From positions 1 through 19,591 of the forward strand of contig JAJZWW010000012.1 of assembly GCA_021846485.1 (NCBI GenBank): a DNA stretch of 19,591 nt, read 5' to 3'. A program made the position numbers and the translations under genes. Each line of letters begins with the position of its first letter. Position 1 is the first letter of the stretch. Source of the DNA: Actinomycetes bacterium (GTDB lineage Bacteria; Actinomycetota; Acidimicrobiia; Acidimicrobiales; Palsa-688). Below are positions 1 to 7,009 of this stretch, piece after piece. Below the pieces are notes generated by a model. That model was not told the DNA's origin. It did not search any database and saw nothing but the letters and a program-made list of their open reading frames with translations.

Positions 1-689
1 GCCCCCTTTGAGGCGGCGCTTGACCCACACCTGGCCGATCGTGTCCGGTTCGGACCAGTCGGTGAACAAGCTGACGCTGTAGCCCCGCGCGAGCAGCTCG
101 GCGAGCGTGTCGCGCGCCCGGGCAGCGGCACGTGGGTCCAGACCTCCTGGGCGACCTCGTAGGTCGGATCCACCTCGAGCTCCAGGCAGGTCACCACCCC
201 GATCGCCCCGAGGGAGACCACTGCCCCGGCGAAGTCCTCCTCCCCCCTTCGCAGGGTGACCAGCTCGCCGTCGGCCCGGACCATCTCCAGGGAGCTGACC
301 GCGGCGGGCAGGCCGGGGTTGCCGGGACCCGACCCGTGGGTGCCGGTCGCGCACGCACCGGCGACCGTCACGTGCGGGACCGATGCCAGGTTGGCGAGGG
401 CGTGGCCCGCGGCGTGCAGGCGGCTGCCCACCCAGTCGTAGGTGGCGCCGGCGGGTACCCACGCCCTGCGCCCGCCGGCGTCGACGTCGACCGACCCCCC
501 GAGGCGGTCGAGCGACACGGGCGTCCCCTCGGTGTCGGCGACCGGCGTGAAGGAGTGACCCGCGCCGAGGGCGCGCACCGGCCGGCGGGAAGCGACCAGC
601 TCCTGCAGCTCGCCGAGCGAGCCGGGCCGCACGACCGCGGCGGCCCCGAAGACCACGTTGCCCGACCAGTTGGTCCGGGGGAGGGTCAC
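1..689 (-). pseudogene. Alditol oxidase-like FAD-linked oxidoreductase, 5' part, frameshifted and cut by the window edge
   Basis: Resembles the alditol/xylitol oxidase branch of the VAO flavoprotein family, which oxidises polyols or sugar lactones with O2. The start is GTG at 689, in a GTGA overlap with the stop of the upstream lyase (688-686), so translation is probably coupled. The N-terminus reads NWSGNVVFGA, then RALGAGHSF near residues 39-47; the His (about residue 45) matches the covalent-FAD His of AldO. ATGTHGSG follows in the pyrophosphate-binding region. Homology holds to about LEVDPTYEVAQEVWTHVPL (position ~123). The family continuation (LAELLARGYSVSLFTDW, then QVWVKRRL) is then in a different frame, consistent with loss of one base in the C/G run around 115-125. 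The call is either a real pseudogene or a base-calling error in a GC homopolymer. The C-terminal half lies outside the window, so the substrate cannot be inferred. Confidence 0.8.
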
Positions 690-2185
690 CCGCCCGCCGG
701 CTCGTTGGTTACCAGGTCGCGTCCGGGGGCGTCGCCGGCGAGCCGGCCCGAGGCGACCAGCGCGACCACCGCTTCCAGGTCGACTGGGAAGCTGGCCGTA
801 GAGGTGGTGGTCGCCACCAGCTCGCGCAGCGCGGCGTGCGCGGCGTGCGGTCCGTCCCCCATGGTCGGGGGGCAGGCGAGGTCCACCGCCTGGGCGGCGA
901 CGACCAGCTCGACGGCCACCAGCCGGGCGGCGAGGCCGAGCATCTCGGCGAGCCGCCGGGCCGACAGCGGCGCCATGCTCGTGCGGTCCTCGATGCCCTC
1001 CCCCTTGGTCGTGCTCACCAGCTCGTGGGACACTGGCAGCGCCAGGGTGCGGGCCTCCACGGCGAGCGCCTGGGCGGCCACGGCCAGCTCGGCCAGGCCG
1101 TCGTCACCGCTGGCCGGGTCGGCAGCGAGCCCGGGAGCGAGGCCCGACCAGGGTGCCTGCAGCAGCTTGACGGTCCGCTCGGCCGCCGCGGCGAGCACCG
1201 GGGCCAGGGCGAGACGGGCGAAGTCGACCGCCGCGGCGGTGATCCCCGCGTCGAAGTTGCCGACCGAGACGATCCTCGCCTCGTCGAGCGCGACGAGGGG
1301 GTTGCCCTGGGCGGAGTTCATCTCGGTCTCGATTGTGGCCGTGGCGTACCCGAGGGCGTGGCGGGCCGCGCCGTGCACCTGGGGGACGCAGCGGAAGCTG
1401 AGCGGGTCCTGGAGGTTGCGAGCTGCGCCAGCCTGCCACAGGGCGCTGCCCGCGAGGAGCTCGCGGAGGCGGGCGACCGTGGCGACCACCCCGGCGAAGG
1501 GCCGGGTCTCGGCAACCACCGGGTGAAGCACCCCGAGGTTGGCCCGGAACGCCTCGAAGTCGAGGGCGGCGGCGACGTCCATGGTCGCGAGCAGGCGTCC
1601 GGCGTCGGCCAGGGCGAGAGCCGACCAGGCGGTCGAGAAGGCGTTGTTGTCCAGCAGCGCGAGGCCCTCACCCGCGGCGAGCTCCACCCCGGTCCGGGCG
1701 ACCAGGCCGTGGGCGAGGTCGGCCATCGGACCGAGGTCGGCCTGCCCGACCGACCCGAGGCGCCTCACCGACGGCGGAGCGGAGCGGTCCGCGGTCAGCT
1801 CGAGGATCGCCTCGACCAGGCCGGGCCGTACTCCGGCCGCCCCCTTGGCCAGGCCGTTGGCCAGCACGACGAGCGTCGCGCGCACCACGTCTTCGGGTGC
1901 GTCGGGGCCCTGGGCCACCCGGTGGGTGGCGACGAGCCGGCGGTTGAGCTCCGCCTGGCGGGCCGGGTCGATGCGCACCCGCTTGCGCTCGGCGACCCCG
2001 GTGGTGAGCCCGTAGACGCTCTCGCCGGCGGCGAGCACCCCCTCGACGACTGCCCGGCCGGCGGCGAGGCGCTCCCGCACCCCGGCGGCGAGCGACACCC
2101 GCGCGCCCCGGCGGGCTACGGCCTCCAGCCCGGCGACGCCCAGGTGGGACCCGTCGAGCGCTACCGGCTCGGGGCTCTCGGGCAC
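686..2185 (-). CDS. Aromatic amino acid lyase (HAL/PAL) family homologue lacking the MIO triad
   Basis: 499 residues, the usual length for the histidine/phenylalanine ammonia-lyase fold. Family landmarks: VYGLTTG (Tyr58), ATH (His88), GLALLDNN (Asn180-181), LQDPLSFRCVPQVHG (Arg265), NSAQGNPLVAL, NFDAG (Phe311), GIEDRTSM (Glu399-Asp400). The segment that normally reads GSVGASGDLAPL reads GSVGQADLGPM (residues 144-154): the Ala-Ser-Gly that cyclises into the electrophilic MIO cofactor is replaced by Gln-Ala and is one residue shorter. The active-site Tyr of QDPYS is Leu262. Classical MIO-dependent deamination is therefore unlikely; the true reaction is unknown. No hutU, hutI or hutG lies nearby, so a role in histidine use is not supported. 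The start is GTG at 2185; TAGGAT lies 6 nt upstream, suggesting a leaderless mRNA. It overlaps the flavoenzyme gene by 4 bp. Confidence 0.85.
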   Translation of the reverse strand: MPESPEPVALDGSHLGVAGLEAVARRGARVSLAAGVRERLAAGRAVVEGVLAAGESVYGLTTGVAERKRVRIDPARQAELNRRLVATHRVAQGPDAPEDVVRATLVVLANGLAKGAAGVRPGLVEAILELTADRSAPPSVRRLGSVGQADLGPMADLAHGLVARTGVELAAGEGLALLDNNAFSTAWSALALADAGRLLATMDVAAALDFEAFRANLGVLHPVVAETRPFAGVVATVARLRELLAGSALWQAGAARNLQDPLSFRCVPQVHGAARHALGYATATIETEMNSAQGNPLVALDEARIVSVGNFDAGITAAAVDFARLALAPVLAAAAERTVKLLQAPWSGLAPGLAADPASGDDGLAELAVAAQALAVEARTLALPVSHELVSTTKGEGIEDRTSMAPLSARRLAEMLGLAARLVAVELVVAAQAVDLACPPTMGDGPHAAHAALRELVATTTSTASFPVDLEAVVALVASGRLAGDAPGRDLVTNEPAGG

Positions 2186-2197
2186 CGGCGGATCCTA
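2186..2197 (-). promoter_or_regulatory. Putative -10 box of leaderless promoter for the lyase-like gene
   Basis: On the minus strand TAGGAT (2197-2192) is followed by 6 nt and then the GTG start at 2185. There is no Shine-Dalgarno sequence. This matches the actinobacterial leaderless layout (TAnnnT box 6-7 nt before the start codon). No convincing -35 was seen. Confidence 0.45.
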
Positions 2198-2258
2198 CCG
2201 GTCGCGCTGCGCGCACTCGGGGTGGCGGGGGAGCGGGCCGGGGTGCCGCCCGCGCCGC

Positions 2259-3068
2259 TCAGCCCGCTCCGTAGACGACCGTCACCTGGGCGCTCACCAC
2301 CTGGGTGCCGGGCTCGACGGGCACCGGGGCGGCGGACCCCGACGACCCGGAGAACCCGAGGGAGGAAACTCCGGACGCGGAGCCGGAGCCGCCCGCGACG
2401 TACGCCGAGGCGGAGCCGTCCGAGACCGAGCAGAGCGGGCCGAGGGTCACGCCGGCTGCGGCGGCCATCGCCCGGGCCCGTCCCTCGGCCCGCCGCACCG
2501 CCTGGGCGCGCGCCGCGATCGCCTGGTTGGTGTCGTTGGTCAGTGTGTACTGCACCCCGTCGAACTGGATGCCGTTGCCGGCCGCGCCCGCCGCGTCCCC
2601 GAGGATCCGCCCGGCTGCGGACAGGTGGGTCACGGTGGCGGACACCACGTTGGTGACGATGTAGCCGGTGACCACCCCCGCCGGCTTCTGCCCGTAGTTG
2701 GGGCCGACCGACAGGTTCGAGGTCTGGATGTCCGCCGCCGGGACCCCCGCGGCGCGCAGGATCCCGACCAGCTTGGCCACCTTGGCGTCGTCCTCCGACA
2801 GAGCCGTCCGGGCGCTCGCGGCCCGGACCTGGACCCCGAGCGACAACAGCAGCGTGTCGGGCGGGCTGTGCACCTGGCCGGTGGCGGTGGCGGTGATCGT
2901 CGGGCGGCCACCGCACGCGGCCACCGCCGCTGTCGTCTGCGACGCGGTGCGCGGCGAGACCACCTGGGGGGCGGCGCCCGGCGTGCCCCCGCAGGCGCCG
3001 AGGGCCAGCGCGGCGGCGCCCACCGCGGCGATCGACACGAGCGCGTGGCGTCCGAGCGTGGGGATCAT
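2259..3068 (-). CDS. SIMPL-domain (DUF541) lipoprotein
   Basis: 269 residues. The N-terminus (MIPTLGRHALV, then an Ala/Val-rich hydrophobic stretch) ends in a lipobox LALGAC with Cys at about residue 26, so it is a predicted lipoprotein exposed outside the membrane. The mature part has the SIMPL/DUF541 pattern: ITATATGQVHSPPDTLLLSLGV, long helices with LRAAGVPAADIQTSNLSV and PNYGQ, GYIVTNVVSATV, GIQFDGVQYTL, then RAEGRARAMAAAAGVTLG. A Gly/Ser-rich linker (about residues 220-245) precedes the final strand. The ATG at 3068 is preceded by AGGAAGGA at good spacing. It is the next minus-strand gene after the MFS gene, across a 95-bp gap. The biochemical role of the family is poorly defined; periplasmic or cell-surface functions have been proposed. 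Confidence 0.85.
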   Translation of the reverse strand: MIPTLGRHALVSIAAVGAAALALGACGGTPGAAPQVVSPRTASQTTAAVAACGGRPTITATATGQVHSPPDTLLLSLGVQVRAASARTALSEDDAKVAKLVGILRAAGVPAADIQTSNLSVGPNYGQKPAGVVTGYIVTNVVSATVTHLSAAGRILGDAAGAAGNGIQFDGVQYTLTNDTNQAIAARAQAVRRAEGRARAMAAAAGVTLGPLCSVSDGSASAYVAGGSGSASGVSSLGFSGSSGSAAPVPVEPGTQVVSAQVTVVYGAG

Positions 3069-3088
3069 CTCTGTCGTCCTTCCTGTCG

Positions 3089-3109
3089 GCAGCGGCGGGA
3101 CCCCGCTGC
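3089..3109. other. Short hairpin between MFS and SIMPL genes
   Basis: GCAGCGG (3089-3095), a 7-nt loop and CCGCTGC (3103-3109) form a 7-bp GC stem in the 95-bp gap. There is no U-tract on the minus strand, so it could be a weak or Rho-assisted terminator for the exporter gene or a leader structure of the lipoprotein gene. In DNA this GC-rich it could also be chance. Confidence 0.25.
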
Positions 3110-3163
3110 TCCACCCGTTGGACGCCGCATGCCGGGCGTTGGTTCCCAGCGGGGCTCGGTCGG

Positions 3164-4759
3164 TCAGTGCGACGGGGTGGCCGGCCCGCCGGCGGCGGCC
3201 ACGAAGTCCCGGGAGCGGATGAGGGCGAAGGCCGCCACCGCGGAGACCAGGCTGATCACCCCGGCGACGAGCAGGATCTCGTCGAGGGAGGCAGCGAAGC
3301 TGCCCCGTAGGACCCGGCCGAGCAGCGCTCGCTGGGAGGCCGGGACCCGAGCGAAGAGCCTCCCGGTCGAGCCGTCCTCGAGGGCGGCGGAGATCGGCCG
3401 GGAGCGCGACGCCAGCGGGGTGCCGGCAGTACTGGCGAGCACCGCGGAGCCAAGGCGGTTGGCGAACAGCGTGCCGAGCAGGGCGATGCCGGTGGCGATG
3501 CCCACCTGGCGGAAGGTGGAGTTGATCCCCGACGCCATCCCGGAGCGCTCCGGGCGGACGACGCCGACCGCGGTCGACGCGAGCGGCGGGTTGACGAACC
3601 CCACTCCGACACCCGCGACGAGCAGGCCGGGGATCAGGTGGGTCCAGGAGGACCCCGCGGTGAGCCCGCGCATGAGCAGGAGGCCGGCGCCGGCGAGGGC
3701 CAGCCCCGGGCCGATCAGCGCCCGGACCGGGACCTTGGAGGTGAGCCGCCCGGCCACCCCGGCGACGACCATGATCCCCCCGGAGAGCACGAGCAGGCGC
3801 AGCCCGGTCTGCAAGGCGCTGTAGCCCAGCACGTCCTGGAGGTAGAGCACCAGGTAGAGGAGCACCGAGAAGCTGCCGGCGGACACCCCGAAGGCGGCGA
3901 TCGAGCCTCCCGAGAAGGTCGGCAGGCGGAACAGGCTGAGGTCGAACATGGGGTGCTCGCTGCGGCTCTCGACCACGACGAAGGCCACCAGCAGCACGAC
4001 CGCGACGGCGAAGGCCGCGACGACCCGGGTTGCGCCGAAGCCCGCCGAACCGGACTCGATCAGCGCGTACACCAAGCTGGCGAGGGCCACGGTGAACATC
4101 GAGAACCCGGCCCAGTCGGGCCGCCGGGCGTGCTCGTTGCGGGACTCGACCACCCGGGTGGCGCTCAGGGTGACCGCGACGACCCCGATGGGCAGGTTGA
4201 CGAAGAAGATCGCCCGCCACGACAGGCCCGTGACGAGGGCCCCGCCGACTATCGGGCCGATGGCGACGGCCACCCCGGTGATCGCCCCCCAGACCCCGAA
4301 GGCCACCCCCCGGTCCTTGCCGCGGAAGGCGTTGGCGAGCAGCGCCAGCGACACCGCGAACATGATCGCCCCGCCGACCCCCTGCAGCCCCCGCGACAGC
4401 TCGAGCATGAGCGGGGTCTGTGCCGCGCCGCAGAGCGCGGAGGCGCCGGTGAAGATCACCAGCCCGGCCACCCACAGCCGGCGCCGTCCATAGAGGTCGG
4501 CGAGCGACCCGGCGGTGAGCAGGAGGGCGGCCAGGGTGAGGGCGTAGGCGTCGACCACCCACTGCAGGTCGGCGAAGCTCGAGTGCAGCGAGGTCTGGAT
4601 CGCCGGGAGGGCCACGTTGACGATCGTGATGTCGAGCAGCAGCATGAAGGTGCCGAGGCAGACCGCGGTGAGCGTCCACCACTTCGGGTCGACGCTCCCG
4701 TCTGTGGGCGAGCCCTCGCCGGCGCTGGGGAGGGTCCTGGTCTGGCCTTCGGTGCTCAT
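3164..4759 (-). CDS. MFS transporter, DHA2 (EmrB/QacA-like, 14-TM) family
   Basis: 531 residues, the typical DHA2 length. It is an integral membrane proton-coupled exporter. Signatures: motif D1 in TM1 (LDITIVNVALPAIQ, about residues 42-55), motif A after TM2 (GSLADLYGRRRLW), and motif C-like GPIVGGALVTGLSWRAIFFVNLPIG between TM5 and TM6. Many further hydrophobic segments follow, and SGMASGINSTFRQVGIATGIALLGT lies near TM11-12. The ATG at 4759 has no Shine-Dalgarno; TAGGGT is placed 6 nt upstream, so the mRNA is probably leaderless. It is divergent from an adjacent TetR gene with a palindrome between them, the classic arrangement of a regulator-controlled drug or metabolite exporter. The substrate cannot be read from sequence. 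Confidence 0.92.
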   Translation of the reverse strand: MSTEGQTRTLPSAGEGSPTDGSVDPKWWTLTAVCLGTFMLLLDITIVNVALPAIQTSLHSSFADLQWVVDAYALTLAALLLTAGSLADLYGRRRLWVAGLVIFTGASALCGAAQTPLMLELSRGLQGVGGAIMFAVSLALLANAFRGKDRGVAFGVWGAITGVAVAIGPIVGGALVTGLSWRAIFFVNLPIGVVAVTLSATRVVESRNEHARRPDWAGFSMFTVALASLVYALIESGSAGFGATRVVAAFAVAVVLLVAFVVVESRSEHPMFDLSLFRLPTFSGGSIAAFGVSAGSFSVLLYLVLYLQDVLGYSALQTGLRLLVLSGGIMVVAGVAGRLTSKVPVRALIGPGLALAGAGLLLMRGLTAGSSWTHLIPGLLVAGVGVGFVNPPLASTAVGVVRPERSGMASGINSTFRQVGIATGIALLGTLFANRLGSAVLASTAGTPLASRSRPISAALEDGSTGRLFARVPASQRALLGRVLRGSFAASLDEILLVAGVISLVSAVAAFALIRSRDFVAAAGGPATPSH

Positions 4760-4765
4760 GCGACC

Positions 4766-4771
4766 ACCCTA
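4766..4771 (-). promoter_or_regulatory. -10 box of the MFS exporter promoter
   Basis: The minus strand reads TAGGGT at 4771-4766, with 6 nt to the ATG at 4759. The -35 position 17 nt further upstream (about 4794-4789) falls inside the 4777-4796 palindrome, so a repressor bound there would block RNA polymerase. Confidence 0.45.
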
Positions 4772-4776
4772 CCGGA

Positions 4777-4796
4777 GTGTGTACGCTTGTACACAC
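4777..4796. promoter_or_regulatory. Palindromic TetR-type operator
   Basis: Perfect inverted repeat with 8-bp arms GTGTGTAC (4777-4784) and GTACACAC (4789-4796) around a GCTT spacer, in the 38-bp gap between the divergent MFS and TetR start codons. The size and the alternating TGTAC/GTACA content are typical of TetR-family operators. It overlaps the putative exporter -35 region and the regulator's own transcription start region, predicting joint repression. Confidence 0.8.
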
Positions 4797-4797
4797 G

Positions 4798-5628
4798 ATG
4801 GGTTGCGCCGACGGACCCGGAACGCCGGGCCACCGGGACGCGGAGCGTACCCGGGAGCGGATCCTCGGTTCGGCGCGGGCGGCCTTCGCCCGGCACGGCT
4901 ACGACGGCACCACCGTCCGCGAGATCGCCGCCGGCGCCGGGGTGGCGCCCAACCTCATCACCAGGTACTTCGGGGGGAAGTCGGGTTTGTTCCGGGCGGT
5001 CACCGGCACCGGGCTCGGGGTGGAGCGCGCGCTGGCCGGCCCGTTCGGGGAGCTCGGCGCGCGCCTGGCCGCGAAGGTGGTCCGCCGCTGGGAGGGCGTC
5101 GAGCCGGGGGACCCGCTGCTCACGATGCTGCGCTCGGCGGGCAGCTCCGACGAGGCGGCCCACGAGCTCGGCGAGCTGTTCGCGCGCCAGGCCAGCCGCC
5201 CGCTCGCCGACCACTTGGTGCGGGAGCTCGGCTGGTGCCCGCCCGACGCCGAGGACCGGGTTGCCGCCGTCGGTGCCCTGATCATGGGGGTGGTCACCAC
5301 CCGCTACGTGATGCGCGCCGGCCCGCTCGCCGAGGCCGACCCGCTGGCGCTGCGCTCGTGGCTGGCGGAGCGCATCCAGCGCCTGCTGGACGATCCCGGT
5401 CCTCCGCCACTGCGGCCCGGGCACCGGTGTGCCGGGTCAGGCCACGGGGCTCGCCCCCGCTGCGGGGCGGCGACCGTTCCTCAGCGTGAGGGTGGTGACG
5501 ACGATGCCGACCCCCAGCCAGATGAGCGACAGCCAGGGCGCCCAGATCGTCGGGGCGGTCACCTTGTAGACCGAGCCGAAGAGGGCGCCGGCGGTGATCA
5601 GCGCTCCGATCACCGAGGCGACCGGTAG
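4798..5628 (+). CDS. TetR/AcrR-family transcriptional regulator
   Basis: The N-terminal helix-turn-helix is canonical: ERTRERILGSARAAFARHGYDGTTVREIAAGAGVAPN (split about residues 16-52), then LITRYFGGKSGLF. The C-terminal ligand domain runs to about AERIQRLLDD (near residue 200). ATG 4798 is preferred over an in-frame GTG at 4777 because the latter lies inside the operator; the mRNA is probably leaderless or nearly so. The reading frame continues well past the usual ~200-residue family length, into Gly/Arg/Asp-rich sequence of low plausibility. It ends at 5628, overlapping the 3' end of the opposite-strand permease by 192 bp, so the biological C-terminus is uncertain. Likely a ligand-relieved repressor of the divergent exporter and of itself. 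Confidence 0.85.
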   Translation: MGCADGPGTPGHRDAERTRERILGSARAAFARHGYDGTTVREIAAGAGVAPNLITRYFGGKSGLFRAVTGTGLGVERALAGPFGELGARLAAKVVRRWEGVEPGDPLLTMLRSAGSSDEAAHELGELFARQASRPLADHLVRELGWCPPDAEDRVAAVGALIMGVVTTRYVMRAGPLAEADPLALRSWLAERIQRLLDDPGPPPLRPGHRCAGSGHGARPRCGAATVPQREGGDDDADPQPDERQPGRPDRRGGHLVDRAEEGAGGDQRSDHRGDR

Positions 5629-6912
5629 CACCGCCCCGCCCTCCTGGGGACGGCGCAGCGCGCCGACGCACATGAGCAGGTAGACGATCACCATCGAGAA
5701 CGCCCCGAAGGTGGAGCCCCAGGCGAACAGGGCGAAGTAGTGCGGGGTCTGGGGCAGGGCGTACAGGCCGGGGAACGCCTTGTCGAGCAGCACGAACACC
5801 ACGCAGAGGACGCTGAGCGCCCCGATGGCTACCACTGGCGTGCCCCTCCGCCGGTCGACGCGGGCGAGGACGGCGGGGAGCCGCCGGTCCCGGGCCATGC
5901 CGAACATGCCTCGCGAGGCCGACACGAAGATCCCCATGAGCACCGCCAGCATGTCCAAGGTGACGACCACCTCGAGCAGCCGGCGCAGCCACACCGCGCC
6001 GTAGCCGCCGGCGCTGGCCGGCGACCCGAGGGCGAAAACCGGCCCGGCGGCCGCCGCGGCGATGCGCTTAAGGTCGAAGTGGAAGCCGGCGATCTCGACG
6101 TAGGTGGCCAGCACGAAGTACCCGAGGGCCAGCGCCGCGGTGAACATCACCGCGAAGGGGATCTGGCGCCTCGGGTCCGGCGTCTCCTCGGCCAGGTTGG
6201 CGGAGGTCTCGAAGCCGACGAAGAGCAGCACCCCGTAGAGCACCCCGAGGAAGATGCCCTTCCAGCCGTCGGCGGCCGACGACGGGTCGAACGCCCGGGC
6301 GCTGTTGGCCCCACCCAGGTGCACGATCACGTACAAGAAGAAGACGGTGAGCACGCTGAGCGAGACCAGGGCCATGGTCAGCTGGAACCGGGTGGACACT
6401 TGCACCCCGAGGTAGGCGAGGGCGCTGAGCACGACGACCACGAGAAGCGTCCACGCCCAGTCGGGGATGCTCGACGCGCCGAGCTCGGAGCGGATCGTGT
6501 CGTGGACGAACCCGCCGATCAGGAGGGCCAGGCCGGCACCGAGCACCATCACCCCGCCGTAGTACAGCCAGCCGGCGACCGCCCCGACCCGGGTCCCGAG
6601 GCCCTCGGTGACGTAGTCGTAGAGCGAGCCGGCGGCGTGGATCCGCTTCGCGTACTGGGAGATGACCCAGCCGAGACCGAATATCCCGACCGCGGCGATG
6701 ATCACCGACAGCGGCGAGGCCAGCCCGCCCCCCTGGCCGGTGGCGCTGCCGATCCCGATCACCAGGGGGATCACGAACGCCGAGGAGAACACCGGCCCCA
6801 TGAACCCGACCGACTGGGCTACGACGTCGAGGAGTCGCAGCTTGCGCGCCCCGAGGTCCCCCTCGGCGTCGGGGGCTGCGGCCGGGCTGCGGTCGTCTGC
6901 TGCGGTGGTCAC
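5437..6912 (-). CDS. APC-superfamily amino acid/amine permease
   Basis: 491 residues with about 12 hydrophobic segments and the AA_permease_2-type pattern: LRLLDVVAQSVGFMGPVFSSAFVIPLVIG at TM1, GSLYDYVTEGLGTRVGAVAGWLYYGG at TM3, GFETSANLAEETPDPRRQIPFA in the middle, ASRGMFGMARDRRLP before the last third. These match proton-coupled importers of amino acids or amines. GTG 6912 is preceded by GGGGGAGGA. The promoter (TTGCGC, 17 nt, TACTGT) carries a copy of the 18-bp motif shared with the hpa-like, GS-like and P450 promoters, which ties this importer to that catabolic regulon (inference). Its 3' end overlaps the opposite-strand TetR reading frame. Confidence 0.9.
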   Translation of the reverse strand: MTTAADDRSPAAAPDAEGDLGARKLRLLDVVAQSVGFMGPVFSSAFVIPLVIGIGSATGQGGGLASPLSVIIAAVGIFGLGWVISQYAKRIHAAGSLYDYVTEGLGTRVGAVAGWLYYGGVMVLGAGLALLIGGFVHDTIRSELGASSIPDWAWTLLVVVVLSALAYLGVQVSTRFQLTMALVSLSVLTVFFLYVIVHLGGANSARAFDPSSAADGWKGIFLGVLYGVLLFVGFETSANLAEETPDPRRQIPFAVMFTAALALGYFVLATYVEIAGFHFDLKRIAAAAAGPVFALGSPASAGGYGAVWLRRLLEVVVTLDMLAVLMGIFVSASRGMFGMARDRRLPAVLARVDRRRGTPVVAIGALSVLCVVFVLLDKAFPGLYALPQTPHYFALFAWGSTFGAFSMVIVYLLMCVGALRRPQEGGAVLPVASVIGALITAGALFGSVYKVTAPTIWAPWLSLIWLGVGIVVTTLTLRNGRRPAAGASPVA

Positions 6913-6931
6913 CCTCGTCCTCCCCCAGGGT

Positions 6932-6949
6932 TCGTTTGGGGCCGAACAG
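6932..6949. promoter_or_regulatory. Shared operator motif, copy A (permease promoter)
   Basis: TCGTT (6932-6936), TGGGGCCG, AACAG (6945-6949). It overlaps the permease -10 TACTGT (minus strand 6951-6946), which has TTGCGC at 6974-6969 as a -35 with a 17-nt spacer. The core aligns with copies at 14283, 14987 and 18630. Proposed site for the MarR protein encoded at 14368 (inference). Confidence 0.65.
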
Positions 6950-6988
6950 TATGGGGTCGACAGGGTCCGCGCAAGGAGCCCGCGGCCC

Positions 6989-7009
6989 GACCCCGACAGG
7001 GTCGGGGTC
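6989..7009 (-). terminator. Hairpin at the 3' end of the MscS-type gene
   Basis: Perfect 9-bp arms GACCCCGAC (6989-6997) and GTCGGGGTC (7001-7009) with a 3-nt loop AGG. It straddles the channel gene's stop codon (7008-7010) and lies upstream of the permease promoter. No U-tract follows, so it is an intrinsic-terminator-like or Rho-assisted structure at best. Confidence 0.5.

Noticed and set aside
686..2185. Histidine ammonia-lyase of a hut operon
   Set aside because: The MIO triad is missing and no urocanase, imidazolonepropionase or formiminoglutamase gene is nearby.
132..2656. Very long open frames on the plus strand across 132-2656
   Set aside because: They are antisense shadows of the lyase and flavoenzyme genes. 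Their products are Arg/Gly/Pro/Ala-rich with no domain pattern, as expected in very GC-rich DNA.
3638..5281. Long plus-strand frame opposite the MFS gene
   Set aside because: Composition is Gly/Asp/Glu/Arg/Pro-rich with no motif; the minus-strand MFS signatures are unambiguous.
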